From Brochothrix campestris (lineage in GTDB: Bacteria > Bacillota > Bacilli > Lactobacillales > Listeriaceae), in NCBI RefSeq assembly GCF_046058945.1, contig NZ_CP175511.1:806001-870000 (forward strand): 64,000 bases of DNA, read 5' to 3'. Position numbers and translations under genes: made by a program. Position 1 is the stretch's first letter; each line of letters starts with the position of its first letter. The notes beneath the pieces are model-generated. The model searched no databases and was not told where the DNA came from. It worked only from the letters and a program-made list of their open reading frames with translations. Positions 27,308-36,193 of the stretch are shown piece after piece.

Positions 27308-27398
27308 GTGAAGGACGCTTTCTGCGGGTGACGCTTCATCCTCCGCGCTCCGCTGTGGGGTATTCAGCTGCCACTTTTCCCGCTAGAGTCGCCTTCAC
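27308..27398. repeat. GC-rich inverted segment inside IS copy 1
   Basis: A 91-bp block more GC-rich than its surroundings, starting GTGAAGG and ending CCTTCAC, lying between the transposase stop and the left IS end. The same block occurs in IS copy 2 at 48246-48336. Similar GC-rich blocks recur in Bacillus genomes as I remember; a structured non-coding RNA or a transposition-related site is possible. Confidence 0.45.
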
Positions 27399-27468
27399 AA
27401 ACGTCATGACACTGCACGTTTATTATTGAGGCTCTCGCGTATTAAAAGACAGTAAAAGAGTCAATTAA

Positions 27469-28651
27469 TTACGAGTTGGGAGCGATGCGTTTATGATTGA
27501 ATCCGAGTAGAATCCTGTTTCTGAAATTTGAAAAGTTACGGTAACCAAACGAAATCCGTTTAATCACTTTTATTTTGTTATTGATCCCTCCTAAATGCCC
27601 GTTGGAATCCTTGTATTTAAAGCTATTTTCGATTGCAAGTAAATGCTTGTTTAATGTTTTTAAACTGCGTTTCAGTTGTGAAGAAACGAAAGGTTTTTTA
27701 GTCTGAATCAGTGATTGGTAAGCAGGGGGATTTTTGTGTTGTAGCGCAATCAGTAATTGCTGTGCTAGTTCGTACGTTTCTTTGAATTCAACATCCAGTG
27801 TCATAAAGTAATCGATGATTCCTCTCGAACTTTTTTGTCCGTTAAATAAACGATGATAGCGATAATCAAAATCGCTTAAGTCTGTTTTGTTTTTGAGAAG
27901 TAATTTCCAATACGCTTTGAGTTTACGATAAATCTTTTTATCTTCTGAGTTTGAAATATCATAACGGTTCATGAGTTTAATGCGTGTTTGATTAAGGGAA
28001 CGTGTTACTAATTGGGACAAATGAAAACGATCGATAATGCAATCTTCTAGATGGGAGGATATCAATGATTTCATATTTTTTCGCATCAGTGAAAATAAAA
28101 CGCATCTGACTATCAGCACTCTTTACCGATTTGAATTCATCCATTGAAAGATGTAGAGGAAGCCTTTGATAGTTCGGTTTGAATTGAGGAGACCATTGGT
28201 GTAAAGCACGATTAACAGTAGTTGTTGAAACACTCTGTCTAAAAGCGATATCTTTTTCAGAAGTAATAAACTGCCCTTCGGCAGCTAGTGTTTGAATGAT
28301 GCATTTGGTGATAAAACAATTTCGTTTTACCATCGAAGTTGAAGCGATAAAGGTTGTTTTACATCCTTTACATAAGAAGCGTTGCTTCTTTAAAAAGAGA
28401 TAGGTTGGAAGGTTATTTGTTTTAGGGAGTGTGATACGTGATAGTTTAGTTCCGTGTTTAATGAGTTTAACTGTTTTATTATTAAAGCCGCAATTCGCAC
28501 ACCGTGAGGGTGTGTAAGAGCGTGTACCCAAATAACAAGTGCTTAAAACACCTTTAATTAACTGAGTTAAACACCATGTTTTTGGAAAAGAAATAGTTTC
28601 ATCTGTAATTCCAGAGGAATTCGCGATATTATTAAAAGTGATAGCTGACAT
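27469..28651 (-). pseudogene. ISL3-family transposase, internally deleted and frameshifted
   Basis: Two overlapping frames. The N-terminal part (28651 to about 28050) has the zinc-binding pairs CANC and CKGC and a helix-turn-helix (ISTEKDIAFRQ-like, here ITSEKDIAFRQSVSTTTVNRAL), then DEFKSVKSADSQMRFIFTD with the first catalytic Asp region. It breaks off after ILPSRRL. The C-terminal part resumes in another frame at IIDRFHLSQL and runs to the end (27469). Family members have roughly 45 more residues at the junction, including a catalytic Asp, so this copy cannot make active transposase. Confidence 0.9.
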
Positions 28652-28934
28652 TGTCGAATCCCCCTTATAAATTTGTTGTGGTGACTTAATATTATAGGGA
28701 TTTTGAAAATGTTGCTATTTTTTTGCGAAAAAATAGGCATCAGTGAAAATTCACCAACACCATAAATTATAGAACCGTTTTTTTATAGGAACTAATCGTT
28801 AGTTTGGCGTGAAAAGCGTGTGGTTCTTTAGCGGTTATCATCCAGTGAGCGTAATGTAGTCGTAAAGGATGTCCGCAGCAAAGGACTTTGTTTTTTAAAA
28901 TACTGTGTAAAAAAGAAGGTGGAGAAATACAAGT

Positions 28935-29451
28935 GAAATCACCCAAGTTTAGGCTTTAAATACTAGAGGGATAAAAGTACTTTAAAGCCCGTTAAAAACT
29001 GCAGTGATTGGAGAAAATAACGTTTGGACTATTTTCCGTCGTTGCGTTATTTTTGAAATCACCCAAGTTTAGGCTTTAAATACTAGAGAGATAAAAGTAC
29101 TTTAAAGCCCGTTAAAAACTGCAGTGATTGGAGAAAATAACGTTTGGACTATTTTCCGTCGTTGCGTTATTTTTGAAATCACCCAAGTTTAGGCTTTAAA
29201 TACTAGAGGGATAAAAGTACTTTAAAGCCCGTTAAAAACTGCAGTGATTGGAGAAAATAACGTTTGGACTATTTTCCGTCGTTGCGTTATTTTTGAAATC
29301 ACCCAAGTTTAGGCTTTAAATACTAGAGAGATAAAAGTACTTTAAAGCCCGTTAAAAACTGCAGTGATTGGAGAAAATAACGTTTGGACTATTTTCCGTC
29401 GTTGCGTTATTTTTGAAATCACCCAAGTTTAGGCTTTAAATACTAGAGGGA
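28935..29451 (+). repeat. hairpin repeat array 2 (4.3 units of exactly 120 bp)
   Basis: Unit starts at 28935, 29055, 29175, 29295 and a partial at 29415. Each unit holds one hairpin, for example 28981-29080: TTTAAAGCC/GGCTTTAAA outside, then AAACT/AGTTT, GTGATT/AATCAC and AAAATAACG/CGTTATTTT. The loop contains GACTATTTTCCGTC and the internal-loop strands TTGGAG and TTGAAAT match arrays 1 and 3. Linker TACTAGAGGGATAAAAGTAC alternates GAGGG and GAGAG between successive units, which points to duplication of a 240-bp dimer. Followed by a weak terminator and the 3' end of argH. The 158 bases between the IS and the array hold no gene I can see. Confidence 0.9.
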
Positions 29452-29488
29452 ATAACGACCTAGAACGGTGTTTATCTTCAGAATCAAG

Positions 29489-29522
29489 CCTCTCAATGAA
29501 AATTATTGAGGGGCCGTTTTAT
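29489..29522 (+). terminator. probable terminator downstream of array 2
   Basis: CCTCTCAAT pairs with ATTGAGGGG, followed by CCGTTTTAT. Reads rightward, and abuts the argH stop codon. The T run is weak. Confidence 0.5.
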
Positions 29523-29523
29523 C

Positions 29524-30897
29524 CTATAAAGCATCTTTGGCTTGTTCCAGTTGTTGCAGCACTTGTTCAAAACCGGTGCCACCGAAACTGTTACGACGCG
29601 CAACGGCTGTTTGAGGTTGTAACACGGTATAAATATCTGCCTCAAACAGTGGATGTGCCGCCTGTAATTGTGCGAGCGTTAAATCGGCTAAATAATGCTG
29701 CGCTTGAATACATTGCAGTACGAGTTTGCCGACAATTTCATGTGCTTGCCGAAAGGGCACTTGTTTAGCTGCGAGGTAATCGGCTAACTCGGTCGCATTG
29801 GAGAAGTCTTTCGTAGTTGTTTCTGCCAGATGGTCGACGTTAACGGTCATCGATTCGAGCATGCCTGCCATAATCGTGAGTGAGCCGGCTAACGTATGAG
29901 CGGTATCAAAGACGCCCTCCTTATCTTCTTGCATGTCTTTATTATAGGCGAGTGGAATTCCTTTTAAGACAGTCAGTAATCCGACTAAATCACCATACAC
30001 ACGGCCGGTTTTACCACGAATGAGTTCAGCCATATCAGGGTTTTTCTTCTGCGGCATGATGCTTGATCCGGTGGCGAATGTATCAGAAAGCTCGATAAAG
30101 TTAAACTCATCAGTACTCCATACAATAAGTTCTTCACAGAGGCGAGATAAATGCATCATCACGAGTGAAGCGTTACTTAAATATTCAACTGCGAAATCAC
30201 GGTCACTGACTGCGTCTAAACTGTTAGCGTAAGGCTTTGAAAAACCGAGCAAGTCCGCACTCAAATGACGATCAATCGGAAAGGTTGTGCCCGCTAAGGC
30301 ACTGGCACCTAAAGGTGAGAGATCGACCCGTTTGAGACTGTCACGAAAACGTTCTTTATCACGTTCGAGCATCCAGAAGTAAGCGAGGAGGTGATGAGCA
30401 AACGAAATCGGTTGTGCCCGCTGTAAATGGGTGTAACCAGGCATCACGGTGTAGACATGGTCGGTCGCCAACTGAACGATGACTGCTTGCAACTTAGTGA
30501 GTAAGTCGGTGGCATGAATGACTTCTTTCTTTAAGTAAAGGTGCAAATCGGTGGCAACTTGATCGTTTCGACTACGGCCGGTGTGTAGTTTCCCGGCAAC
30601 AGGGCCGATTTCATCATGTAATAATTGTTCGATGTTGAGGTGAATGTCCTCATTCGCCTCGCGATAAGTGAGTTCGCCAGCCCGTGCCCGTTGTGCTAAG
30701 GTCGTTAGTCCACTTTTAATTAAGGCAACATCGTCAGGCGGCAAGATACCAGTGGCACCAAGCATGCTCACGTGTGCGAGGCTGCCTTGAATATCTTCGG
30801 CTACGAGTTGTTGATCAAAACTGATTGAGGCACCAAAGGAATCGACCCATTCCTCATTCGTCGCGGCAAAGCGACCGCCCCATAATTTACTACTCAT
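29524..30897 (-). CDS. argH: argininosuccinate lyase
   Basis: Last step of arginine synthesis: argininosuccinate to arginine plus fumarate. 457 residues of the fumarase/aspartase superfamily; signature GSSIMPQKKNPD with the mobile catalytic loop, N-terminal MSSKLWGGRF, and HTGRSRNDQVATDLHLY. Start chosen at 30897, where MSSKLWGGRF begins; this overlaps the argG stop by 8 bases, so the two are translationally coupled. Confidence 0.96.
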   Translation of the reverse strand: MSSKLWGGRFAATNEEWVDSFGASISFDQQLVAEDIQGSLAHVSMLGATGILPPDDVALIKSGLTTLAQRARAGELTYREANEDIHLNIEQLLHDEIGPVAGKLHTGRSRNDQVATDLHLYLKKEVIHATDLLTKLQAVIVQLATDHVYTVMPGYTHLQRAQPISFAHHLLAYFWMLERDKERFRDSLKRVDLSPLGASALAGTTFPIDRHLSADLLGFSKPYANSLDAVSDRDFAVEYLSNASLVMMHLSRLCEELIVWSTDEFNFIELSDTFATGSSIMPQKKNPDMAELIRGKTGRVYGDLVGLLTVLKGIPLAYNKDMQEDKEGVFDTAHTLAGSLTIMAGMLESMTVNVDHLAETTTKDFSNATELADYLAAKQVPFRQAHEIVGKLVLQCIQAQHYLADLTLAQLQAAHPLFEADIYTVLQPQTAVARRNSFGGTGFEQVLQQLEQAKDAL

Positions 30898-32104
30898 GCA
30901 CGCCTGCTTTAGCATGTAATTGTACTTCGGCGTTGACTTTGGTCGAAAGTCCCCACAGCTTAATGAAACCAACGGCTGCCTCTTGATCGAACGTGTCTTC
31001 AGATGTGTAAGTTGCGAGGTTTTCGTTATAGAGAGAAGTCGGTGATTTACGTCCTACTACAATTGCTTGTCCTTTATACAGTTTGAGACGCACCGTACCA
31101 GTAACGTTTGTTTGAGTTTCTTTAATGAAGGCAATCAACGCTTTTGTCAATGGGTTAAACCAAAGTCCGTCGTAAATCATTTGTGTTAATTTCAACTCAA
31201 CAGTTGGTTTGAAATGAGCAGTTTCTTGAATCAGTGTAATTGATTCTAACGCCTTATGAGCGGCAATTAACGTCATTGCGCCAGGTGCTTCATACACTTC
31301 ACGTGACTTAATACCAACGACACGGTTTTCGATATGATCGATTTGACCAATGCCGTGTTTACCAGCGATTTTATTCAAATCGGCTACAATTGCCGCCGGT
31401 GATAGAGGCACACCATTGAGGCTAGTAGGCACACCTTCTTCAAACGATAGTTCAATCAGTTCAGGTTGTTCAGGTGCATCTTCTAAATTGGCAACTGTTA
31501 GCTCGTAAGCACCAGCTGGCGGGGTTGCCCACGGATCCTCGAGCACACCACATTCAATGGCACGGCCCCATAAATTTTGATCGACTGAGTAAGGGTTGTC
31601 TAAGTTGATTGGAATCGGAATAGCATTCGCTTGGGCATAGGCAATTTCTTCTTCACGCGACCACTTCCAATCACGTACAGGCGCTAGCACTTTAATGTTA
31701 GGAGCGAGTGCTTGGAAGGACACTTCAAAACGAACCTGGTCGTTTCCTTTACCAGTACAGCCATGCGCGACGGCAACTGCCCCTTCTTGTTCAACGATTT
31801 CAACAAGTTTTTTGGCAATTAAAGGACGGCTTAAGGCTGAAATAAGCGGGTATGCCCCTTCGTATAGCGTATGAGCTTGGAGCGCAATCAAGGCATAGTC
31901 CTCAATAAATTCATCAACAACATCTAAGACGATTGATTTGACAGCACCAACGGTTAAAGCCTTCGCTTTGACGAAGTCTAAATTCTTTCCTTCGCCGACG
32001 TTTAAACAAACGGCAATGACGTCATACCCTTTATCCTGTAACCATTTAATTGCAACTGATGTATCCAATCCACCTGAATAGGCTAATACGACTTTTTCTT
32101 TCAT
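30890..32104 (-). CDS. argG: argininosuccinate synthase
   Basis: ATP-dependent joining of citrulline and aspartate. About 404 residues. N-terminal PP-loop AYSGGLDTSVAIKWL, then GCTGKGNDQVRFE and the citrulline/aspartate-binding segments to the end (QLHAKAGVHE). Start at 32104 (MKEKVVLAYSGG) with AAGGGG upstream; an upstream in-frame extension has no family support. First gene of argGH; the upstream region has ArgR-like boxes. Confidence 0.96.
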   Translation of the reverse strand: MKEKVVLAYSGGLDTSVAIKWLQDKGYDVIAVCLNVGEGKNLDFVKAKALTVGAVKSIVLDVVDEFIEDYALIALQAHTLYEGAYPLISALSRPLIAKKLVEIVEQEGAVAVAHGCTGKGNDQVRFEVSFQALAPNIKVLAPVRDWKWSREEEIAYAQANAIPIPINLDNPYSVDQNLWGRAIECGVLEDPWATPPAGAYELTVANLEDAPEQPELIELSFEEGVPTSLNGVPLSPAAIVADLNKIAGKHGIGQIDHIENRVVGIKSREVYEAPGAMTLIAAHKALESITLIQETAHFKPTVELKLTQMIYDGLWFNPLTKALIAFIKETQTNVTGTVRLKLYKGQAIVVGRKSPTSLYNENLATYTSEDTFDQEAAVGFIKLWGLSTKVNAEVQLHAKAGVHE

Positions 32105-32142
32105 CTGCTTAATCCCCTTTGTATATATATGCTTAAATATAT

Positions 32143-32238
32143 TATATTTATGCACTAATCATACAACTATATCGGATAATACGCAAGTTGTTTTTGCATA
32201 CTTATGTAAAAAAACTTTGTTATCTGCATAATTATTAA
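32143..32238 (-). promoter_or_regulatory. probable ArgR (ARG box) sites upstream of argG
   Basis: Three AT-rich sites resemble ARG box half palindromes: TATTTATGCA at about 32145-32154, TGCATACTTATGTA at 32195-32208 and TGCATAATTATTAA at 32225-32238. Their position before argG and the TGCATAAnTAT pattern fit ArgR control, but no arginine repressor gene is in the window. Confidence 0.5.
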
Positions 32239-32298
32239 TTGTAGATGGTACATTTAATTGTTAATCTGAAATAATCAACCGTGTTTGAGGAGTATGCT

Positions 32299-32328
32299 TT
32301 GGTATATTTGCGTGATATTTGGTATGAT
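32299..32328 (+). promoter_or_regulatory. promoter of the rhomboid gene
   Basis: TTGGTA at 32299-32304, 18 bases, and TGGTATGAT (extended -10) ending at 32328. It leaves a very short leader before the first GTG. Confidence 0.6.
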
Positions 32329-32346
32329 TACGAGTGACAATACATA

Positions 32347-33903
32347 GTGATTAGAAAGCGAGTGTACAAAGAAGTGAAAAAACCATTAGATTATTTATTT
32401 TGGTACACTGTTTCTCATTTTGTTATCGATGAGAAGTACCGTATCATCCATTTAAATGAAGAAGAATTAGAAGTCTGGATTGAAAATACAACGAATAGAG
32501 ACTTGCCAATTATACGTTTATCGCAGCGTGATGTCACTTGGCGTGTGCTTGTTGAACGTGATTTTAATCAAGTCGTTCATGTGATGAGTCAATTTCGCAA
32601 AGAATTAAACCGTCCGAAACTGACATTAGCAAATATTTATTTATGCGAAAAAACACTCGAAACAAGTGGAATGTATAACGAAACAAAAATGAGCGAGGAT
32701 AAAACCATTACCATTAACAGTTATGTACTCACACCAACAGAACAAGCGGCTGATATGAGCTTGTTGGCGGCGGACTTTAACTGGAACACTGAGAAGATGT
32801 TGCCACTAGCGGAACAAACGAATGCAGCAGTCGAGGAGTTAAAAGTGAAGATGGTTTCGCATTTGAGTGCGAATGTGCAACTTCCGGCTAAGAAAACCTG
32901 GAAAGACCAATTTTTATGGACCTATTTACTGATTGCCATTAATGTGCTCGTTTTTCTAGCGATGACGGTGATGGGAGGAAGTACCGATACGTATGTACTC
33001 ACCTTGTTCGGGGCAAAGATTAATGAGTTGATTGTGGCTGGTGAGTGGTGGCGTCTTATTACGCCGATGTTCCTTCATATCGGATTTACCCACCTCTTAA
33101 TGAACATGGTGTCACTCTTTATTATTGGAACTTTGGTTGAACGTATTTTTGGCGGCTGGCGCTTTTTAACCATCTACTTTGTTGCCGGGATTGCAGGTGT
33201 CATCGCGAGCTTTGTTTATTCCGACAGTTTATCTGCCGGAGCGAGTGGCGCAATTTTCGGCTTGTTTGGTGCATTGCTCTATCTCATCATCAAAAAACCG
33301 CAAATTTATTGGAAAACATTAGGGGTAAACGTCTTGTTCTTACTCGGAATTAACCTCGCCTACGGTTTTGTTGTGTCGAATGTTGATCAATATGCTCACA
33401 TCGGTGGCTTAATTGGTGGATTGTTTATGGCTTACTGCGTCGCAATTAAGGGGCAGTACGTCGATTGGAAACGGTGGGTGTATGTTGCCTTAACTGTTGT
33501 TATTTTCAGTTATTTTGTGGTCATCGGCTACCGTAATGTGAATGCAACCAGCGATCCAGCCACTGGAAACGCTGTTGCGATGAGTTATATTGAACAACAC
33601 AAAATGGGCAAAGCAAAAAAAGTGGTTGGCGTTATCGAAAAAAATAACTATAATGATTATGTAAGCGATTTTTTACTTGGTACAATTGAATTTCAAAAGG
33701 GGAATCATGCGGCCGCAATCACAGCATTAGAACGAGCGATTGCGCAAGAACCTAATTTCCCTGAAGCGTTCTATAACCTAGCATTAGTGCATCAAGCGGA
33801 TGGGAACCGGTTGAAAGCAATCGCGGCCGCTAAGCAGGCGAGTGCCCAGAGCAGTGATGCGAGCTATAAGGCGCTGTATGAAAAGTTAAACGAATCGAAC
33901 TAA
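32347..33903 (+). CDS. gluP: rhomboid family intramembrane protease with TPR tail
   Basis: 518 residues. A cytosolic N-terminal domain (about 1-180) leads to a six- or seven-helix rhomboid domain with catalytic Ser in GASGAIFGLFGAL and His in YAHIGGLIGG. The C-terminal part (about 420-515) has TPR-like helices (FLLGTIEFQKGNHAAAI, FYNLALVHQADGN). This is the GluP/YqgP architecture, and yqgQ and glucokinase follow as in Bacillus and Listeria. GTG codons at 32362 and 32374 are alternative starts; none has a strong RBS. Confidence 0.88.
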   Translation: MIRKRVYKEVKKPLDYLFWYTVSHFVIDEKYRIIHLNEEELEVWIENTTNRDLPIIRLSQRDVTWRVLVERDFNQVVHVMSQFRKELNRPKLTLANIYLCEKTLETSGMYNETKMSEDKTITINSYVLTPTEQAADMSLLAADFNWNTEKMLPLAEQTNAAVEELKVKMVSHLSANVQLPAKKTWKDQFLWTYLLIAINVLVFLAMTVMGGSTDTYVLTLFGAKINELIVAGEWWRLITPMFLHIGFTHLLMNMVSLFIIGTLVERIFGGWRFLTIYFVAGIAGVIASFVYSDSLSAGASGAIFGLFGALLYLIIKKPQIYWKTLGVNVLFLLGINLAYGFVVSNVDQYAHIGGLIGGLFMAYCVAIKGQYVDWKRWVYVALTVVIFSYFVVIGYRNVNATSDPATGNAVAMSYIEQHKMGKAKKVVGVIEKNNYNDYVSDFLLGTIEFQKGNHAAAITALERAIAQEPNFPEAFYNLALVHQADGNRLKAIAAAKQASAQSSDASYKALYEKLNESN

Positions 33904-33915
33904 AAGAGGTGTACG

Positions 33916-34143
33916 ATGACAATTAAAACTGTCTTTGATGTGCAACAATTGTTAAAAAAATTTGGTGCCTTCATTTATGTCGGTAACCGCAAAGCCAGCC
34001 TAGAAATGATGGCGACGGAAATAAAAGAACTTTTTGATCATCAATTAATTGAGACAAATGATTATGCGGCGGCACGACTCGTCTTGCTTGGTGCGATCCG
34101 TGAAGAAGAAAATGGAGGGATTGGCGTATGGTTAAAAAATTAG
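33916..34143 (+). CDS. yqgQ: YqgQ-like small cytosolic protein
   Basis: 75 residues, DUF910 family: VQQLLKKFGAFIYVGNRKASLEMMATEIKELF, a compact three-helix protein of unknown function. AGAGGTG precedes the ATG. Between the rhomboid gene and glucokinase, its usual place; its end overlaps the glk start by 16 bases. Confidence 0.88.
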   Translation: MTIKTVFDVQQLLKKFGAFIYVGNRKASLEMMATEIKELFDHQLIETNDYAAARLVLLGAIREEENGGIGVWLKN

Positions 34144-35093
34144 TAGGGATTGATGTGGGTGGCACGTCTGTTAAATTTGCCATTGTGAGCTTGACTGGTG
34201 AAATTGAACAAAAATGGACGATTAAAACAAATATTGCAGATGCTGGTTCGCACATTGTACCGGACATTGCCAAGTCGTTAAACAACAAACTGTTGGAACT
34301 AGCTATAGAGAAAGACAATATCGTTGGTATCGGAATGGGAACACCTGGTTCGATTAACTATACGAACGGTACGGTAGTCAATGCCTTCAACTTAAACTGG
34401 ACAACTGTTCAGCCAGTGAGTGCGACGCTAACAGAGTTGACCGGTTTACCTGTCTATCTTGATAACGATGCCAACGTGGCAGCCTTAGGTGAAGGGTGGC
34501 AAGGTGCGGGTGATGGTGAATCCGAGGTTGTATTTGTGACGTTAGGAACAGGTGTCGGTGGTGGTGTTATTACGAATGGTAAAATTGTTCGCGGTATCGC
34601 CGGTGCAGGTGGTGAAATTGGTCATGTGACGGTTGAACGAGATGGTATTGCTTGTACCTGTGGAAAAAAAGGCTGTTTAGAAACGATTGCCTCAGCGACC
34701 GGTGTTCTTAATGTGGCGCGCCAACAAGCCCCATCTTCAAAAGCCAATTCGACATTGCGTGATGACTTATTATTAAACAATTCAGTCAGTGCCAAAGCTG
34801 TATTTGATGCGGCCAAGGCATATGATCCGTTTGCCCAAGAAGTTGTTGCCTATGTGGCACAATCGCTCGGCTTTGCCTTAAGTCACATTGGTAACTTATT
34901 GAATCCGTCGCGGATTGTTATTGGTGGTGGTGTATCCGCTGCGGGCGATGTGTTGATTGAACCTGTGCGTGATGAGTTTGAAAAGAATGTTTTTAGCACT
35001 GTGAAACAAAGCACTAAAATTGCAGTGGCAACACTCGGGAATGACGCTGGTGTTATTGGGGCTGCCTCACTAGTGTTAGCGGAACAAAATTAG
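34128..35093 (+). CDS. glk: ROK-family glucokinase
   Basis: Phosphorylates glucose to glucose-6-phosphate with ATP. 321 residues: phosphate loop GIDVGGTSVKFAIV, the substrate motif YLDNDANVAALGE, GTGVGGGV, and the ROK zinc motif CTCGKKGCLE. The GGAGG sits in the end of yqgQ. A terminator follows. Confidence 0.94.
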   Translation: MVKKLVGIDVGGTSVKFAIVSLTGEIEQKWTIKTNIADAGSHIVPDIAKSLNNKLLELAIEKDNIVGIGMGTPGSINYTNGTVVNAFNLNWTTVQPVSATLTELTGLPVYLDNDANVAALGEGWQGAGDGESEVVFVTLGTGVGGGVITNGKIVRGIAGAGGEIGHVTVERDGIACTCGKKGCLETIASATGVLNVARQQAPSSKANSTLRDDLLLNNSVSAKAVFDAAKAYDPFAQEVVAYVAQSLGFALSHIGNLLNPSRIVIGGGVSAAGDVLIEPVRDEFEKNVFSTVKQSTKIAVATLGNDAGVIGAASLVLAEQN

Positions 35094-35164
35094 TAGTCAT
35101 TTTGAGACGTAAAAGTGACGAATTATTGAATAACTTAAAGATATTGTAAAAAAATAGCCACAAA

Positions 35165-35197
35165 CAAAAAAGTATTCGCTGAGCGGATACTTTTTTT
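35165..35197 (+). terminator. intrinsic terminator after glk
   Basis: AAAAAGTAT-CGCT pairs with AGCG-ATACTTTTTTT. Confidence 0.88.
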
Positions 35198-35263
35198 CTG
35201 TTTCATCAGCAACTGCTTTGTTAGACTAAAACAGTATTAGGATAACGAGGAGGTTTTTTTAGC

Positions 35264-36184
35264 ATGATTGAAATCAGTACGACGATAAAATCAGTCGCTC
35301 AAGCAAAGGCGTTGCTTGAGGTTGGTGTTACAAAATTATTGTTCGGTGAAGATACCTTTGGTTTGCGCTTGGCTCATTCCTTTAGCCGTGCCGAACAACG
35401 TGAACTAATCGCGCTTGCTCATTCTTATGGGGCGAAAGCTTGCGTCATGGTCAATGCATTAATGCATAATGAACAAATTGAGCAATTACCGGACTATCTC
35501 ACGTTTTTAAAAGCGGCGGGTGCCGATGAAGTGATGGCTGGTGATCCAGGTGTGTTTCAAATCATGAAACAGCCAGAGTACCGTTTGCCGTTTATTTATG
35601 ATGCACAAACGATGGTTGTAAGCGCCCGACAAATCAATTTTTGGGCGAAACGAGGCGCAAGCGGGGGGATGTTAGCGCATGAAGTACCTTATGAAGAACT
35701 AACGATGCTGGCGCCACAACTCACTGTGCCTGCGACCTTTTTAGTGTATGGGGCATCCTGCATTCATCAATCACGACGTCCATTAGTACAAAATTATTTG
35801 AATTTTATTAAAAAAGATGACCTTATTACAAAGGAACGTGGTCTCTTTATTTCTGAACCACGCAAAGACGAAACCCATTATTCAATCTATGAAGATGTCA
35901 ATGGTACACATATTTTTGCCAATCATGATGTCAATTTACTCGGACAGCTTGATAAGTTGCTAGCGATTGGTATGCATGACTGGAAACTAGATGGTCTGTT
36001 TGTGGAGGAAGGGCGTTTTGTTGAAATTGTCGCGTTGTTTGTCACGGTGAAACGTTTGTATGAAACGGCTGCGTTTAAAGAGACGATGTTACTAGGGCTA
36101 TCAGAAAAACTGACGCACTTACATCCTAAAACACGTAGTATGGATACGGGATTCTTTTTAATGGATCCCGAAGCAGTTAAGTAA
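35264..36184 (+). CDS. U32 family protein, TrhP1/YrrN-like
   Basis: 306 residues, short U32 peptidase-like protein without the full C-terminal extension. Pairs with the next gene as YrrN-YrrO do in Bacillus, where this pair is reported to act in 5-hydroxyuridine formation at the tRNA wobble base. Motifs: IEISTTIKSVAQAKALLEVG start, YDAQTMVVSARQINFW. Good GGAGG upstream. Peptidase activity is doubtful for this branch; the tRNA role is inferred from family. Confidence 0.82.
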   Translation: MIEISTTIKSVAQAKALLEVGVTKLLFGEDTFGLRLAHSFSRAEQRELIALAHSYGAKACVMVNALMHNEQIEQLPDYLTFLKAAGADEVMAGDPGVFQIMKQPEYRLPFIYDAQTMVVSARQINFWAKRGASGGMLAHEVPYEELTMLAPQLTVPATFLVYGASCIHQSRRPLVQNYLNFIKKDDLITKERGLFISEPRKDETHYSIYEDVNGTHIFANHDVNLLGQLDKLLAIGMHDWKLDGLFVEEGRFVEIVALFVTVKRLYETAAFKETMLLGLSEKLTHLHPKTRSMDTGFFLMDPEAVK

Positions 36185-36193
36185 AGGAGTGTT

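Larger units (their letters stand above)
27208..28776 (-). mobile_element. ISL3-type insertion sequence, copy 1 (transposase defective)
   Basis: Element of 1569 bp with imperfect inverted ends (GGCTCTATGTCAAATAGTG on the left; GGTTCTATAATTTATGG read inward from the right). It is flanked by a perfect 8-bp direct repeat, GTTTTTTT at 27200-27207 and 28777-28784; 8 bp is the ISL3-family duplication size. Inserted in the T run of the tcyP terminator. The transposase carries a deletion. A hairpin with a T run (GCAGCTACC/GGTAGCTGC at 27262-27292) lies near the left end, downstream of the transposase gene. Confidence 0.93.

Noticed and set aside
29496..29768. Plus-strand 90-codon ORF over the end of argH
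   Set aside because: Antisense shadow of argH, which has clear family motifs.
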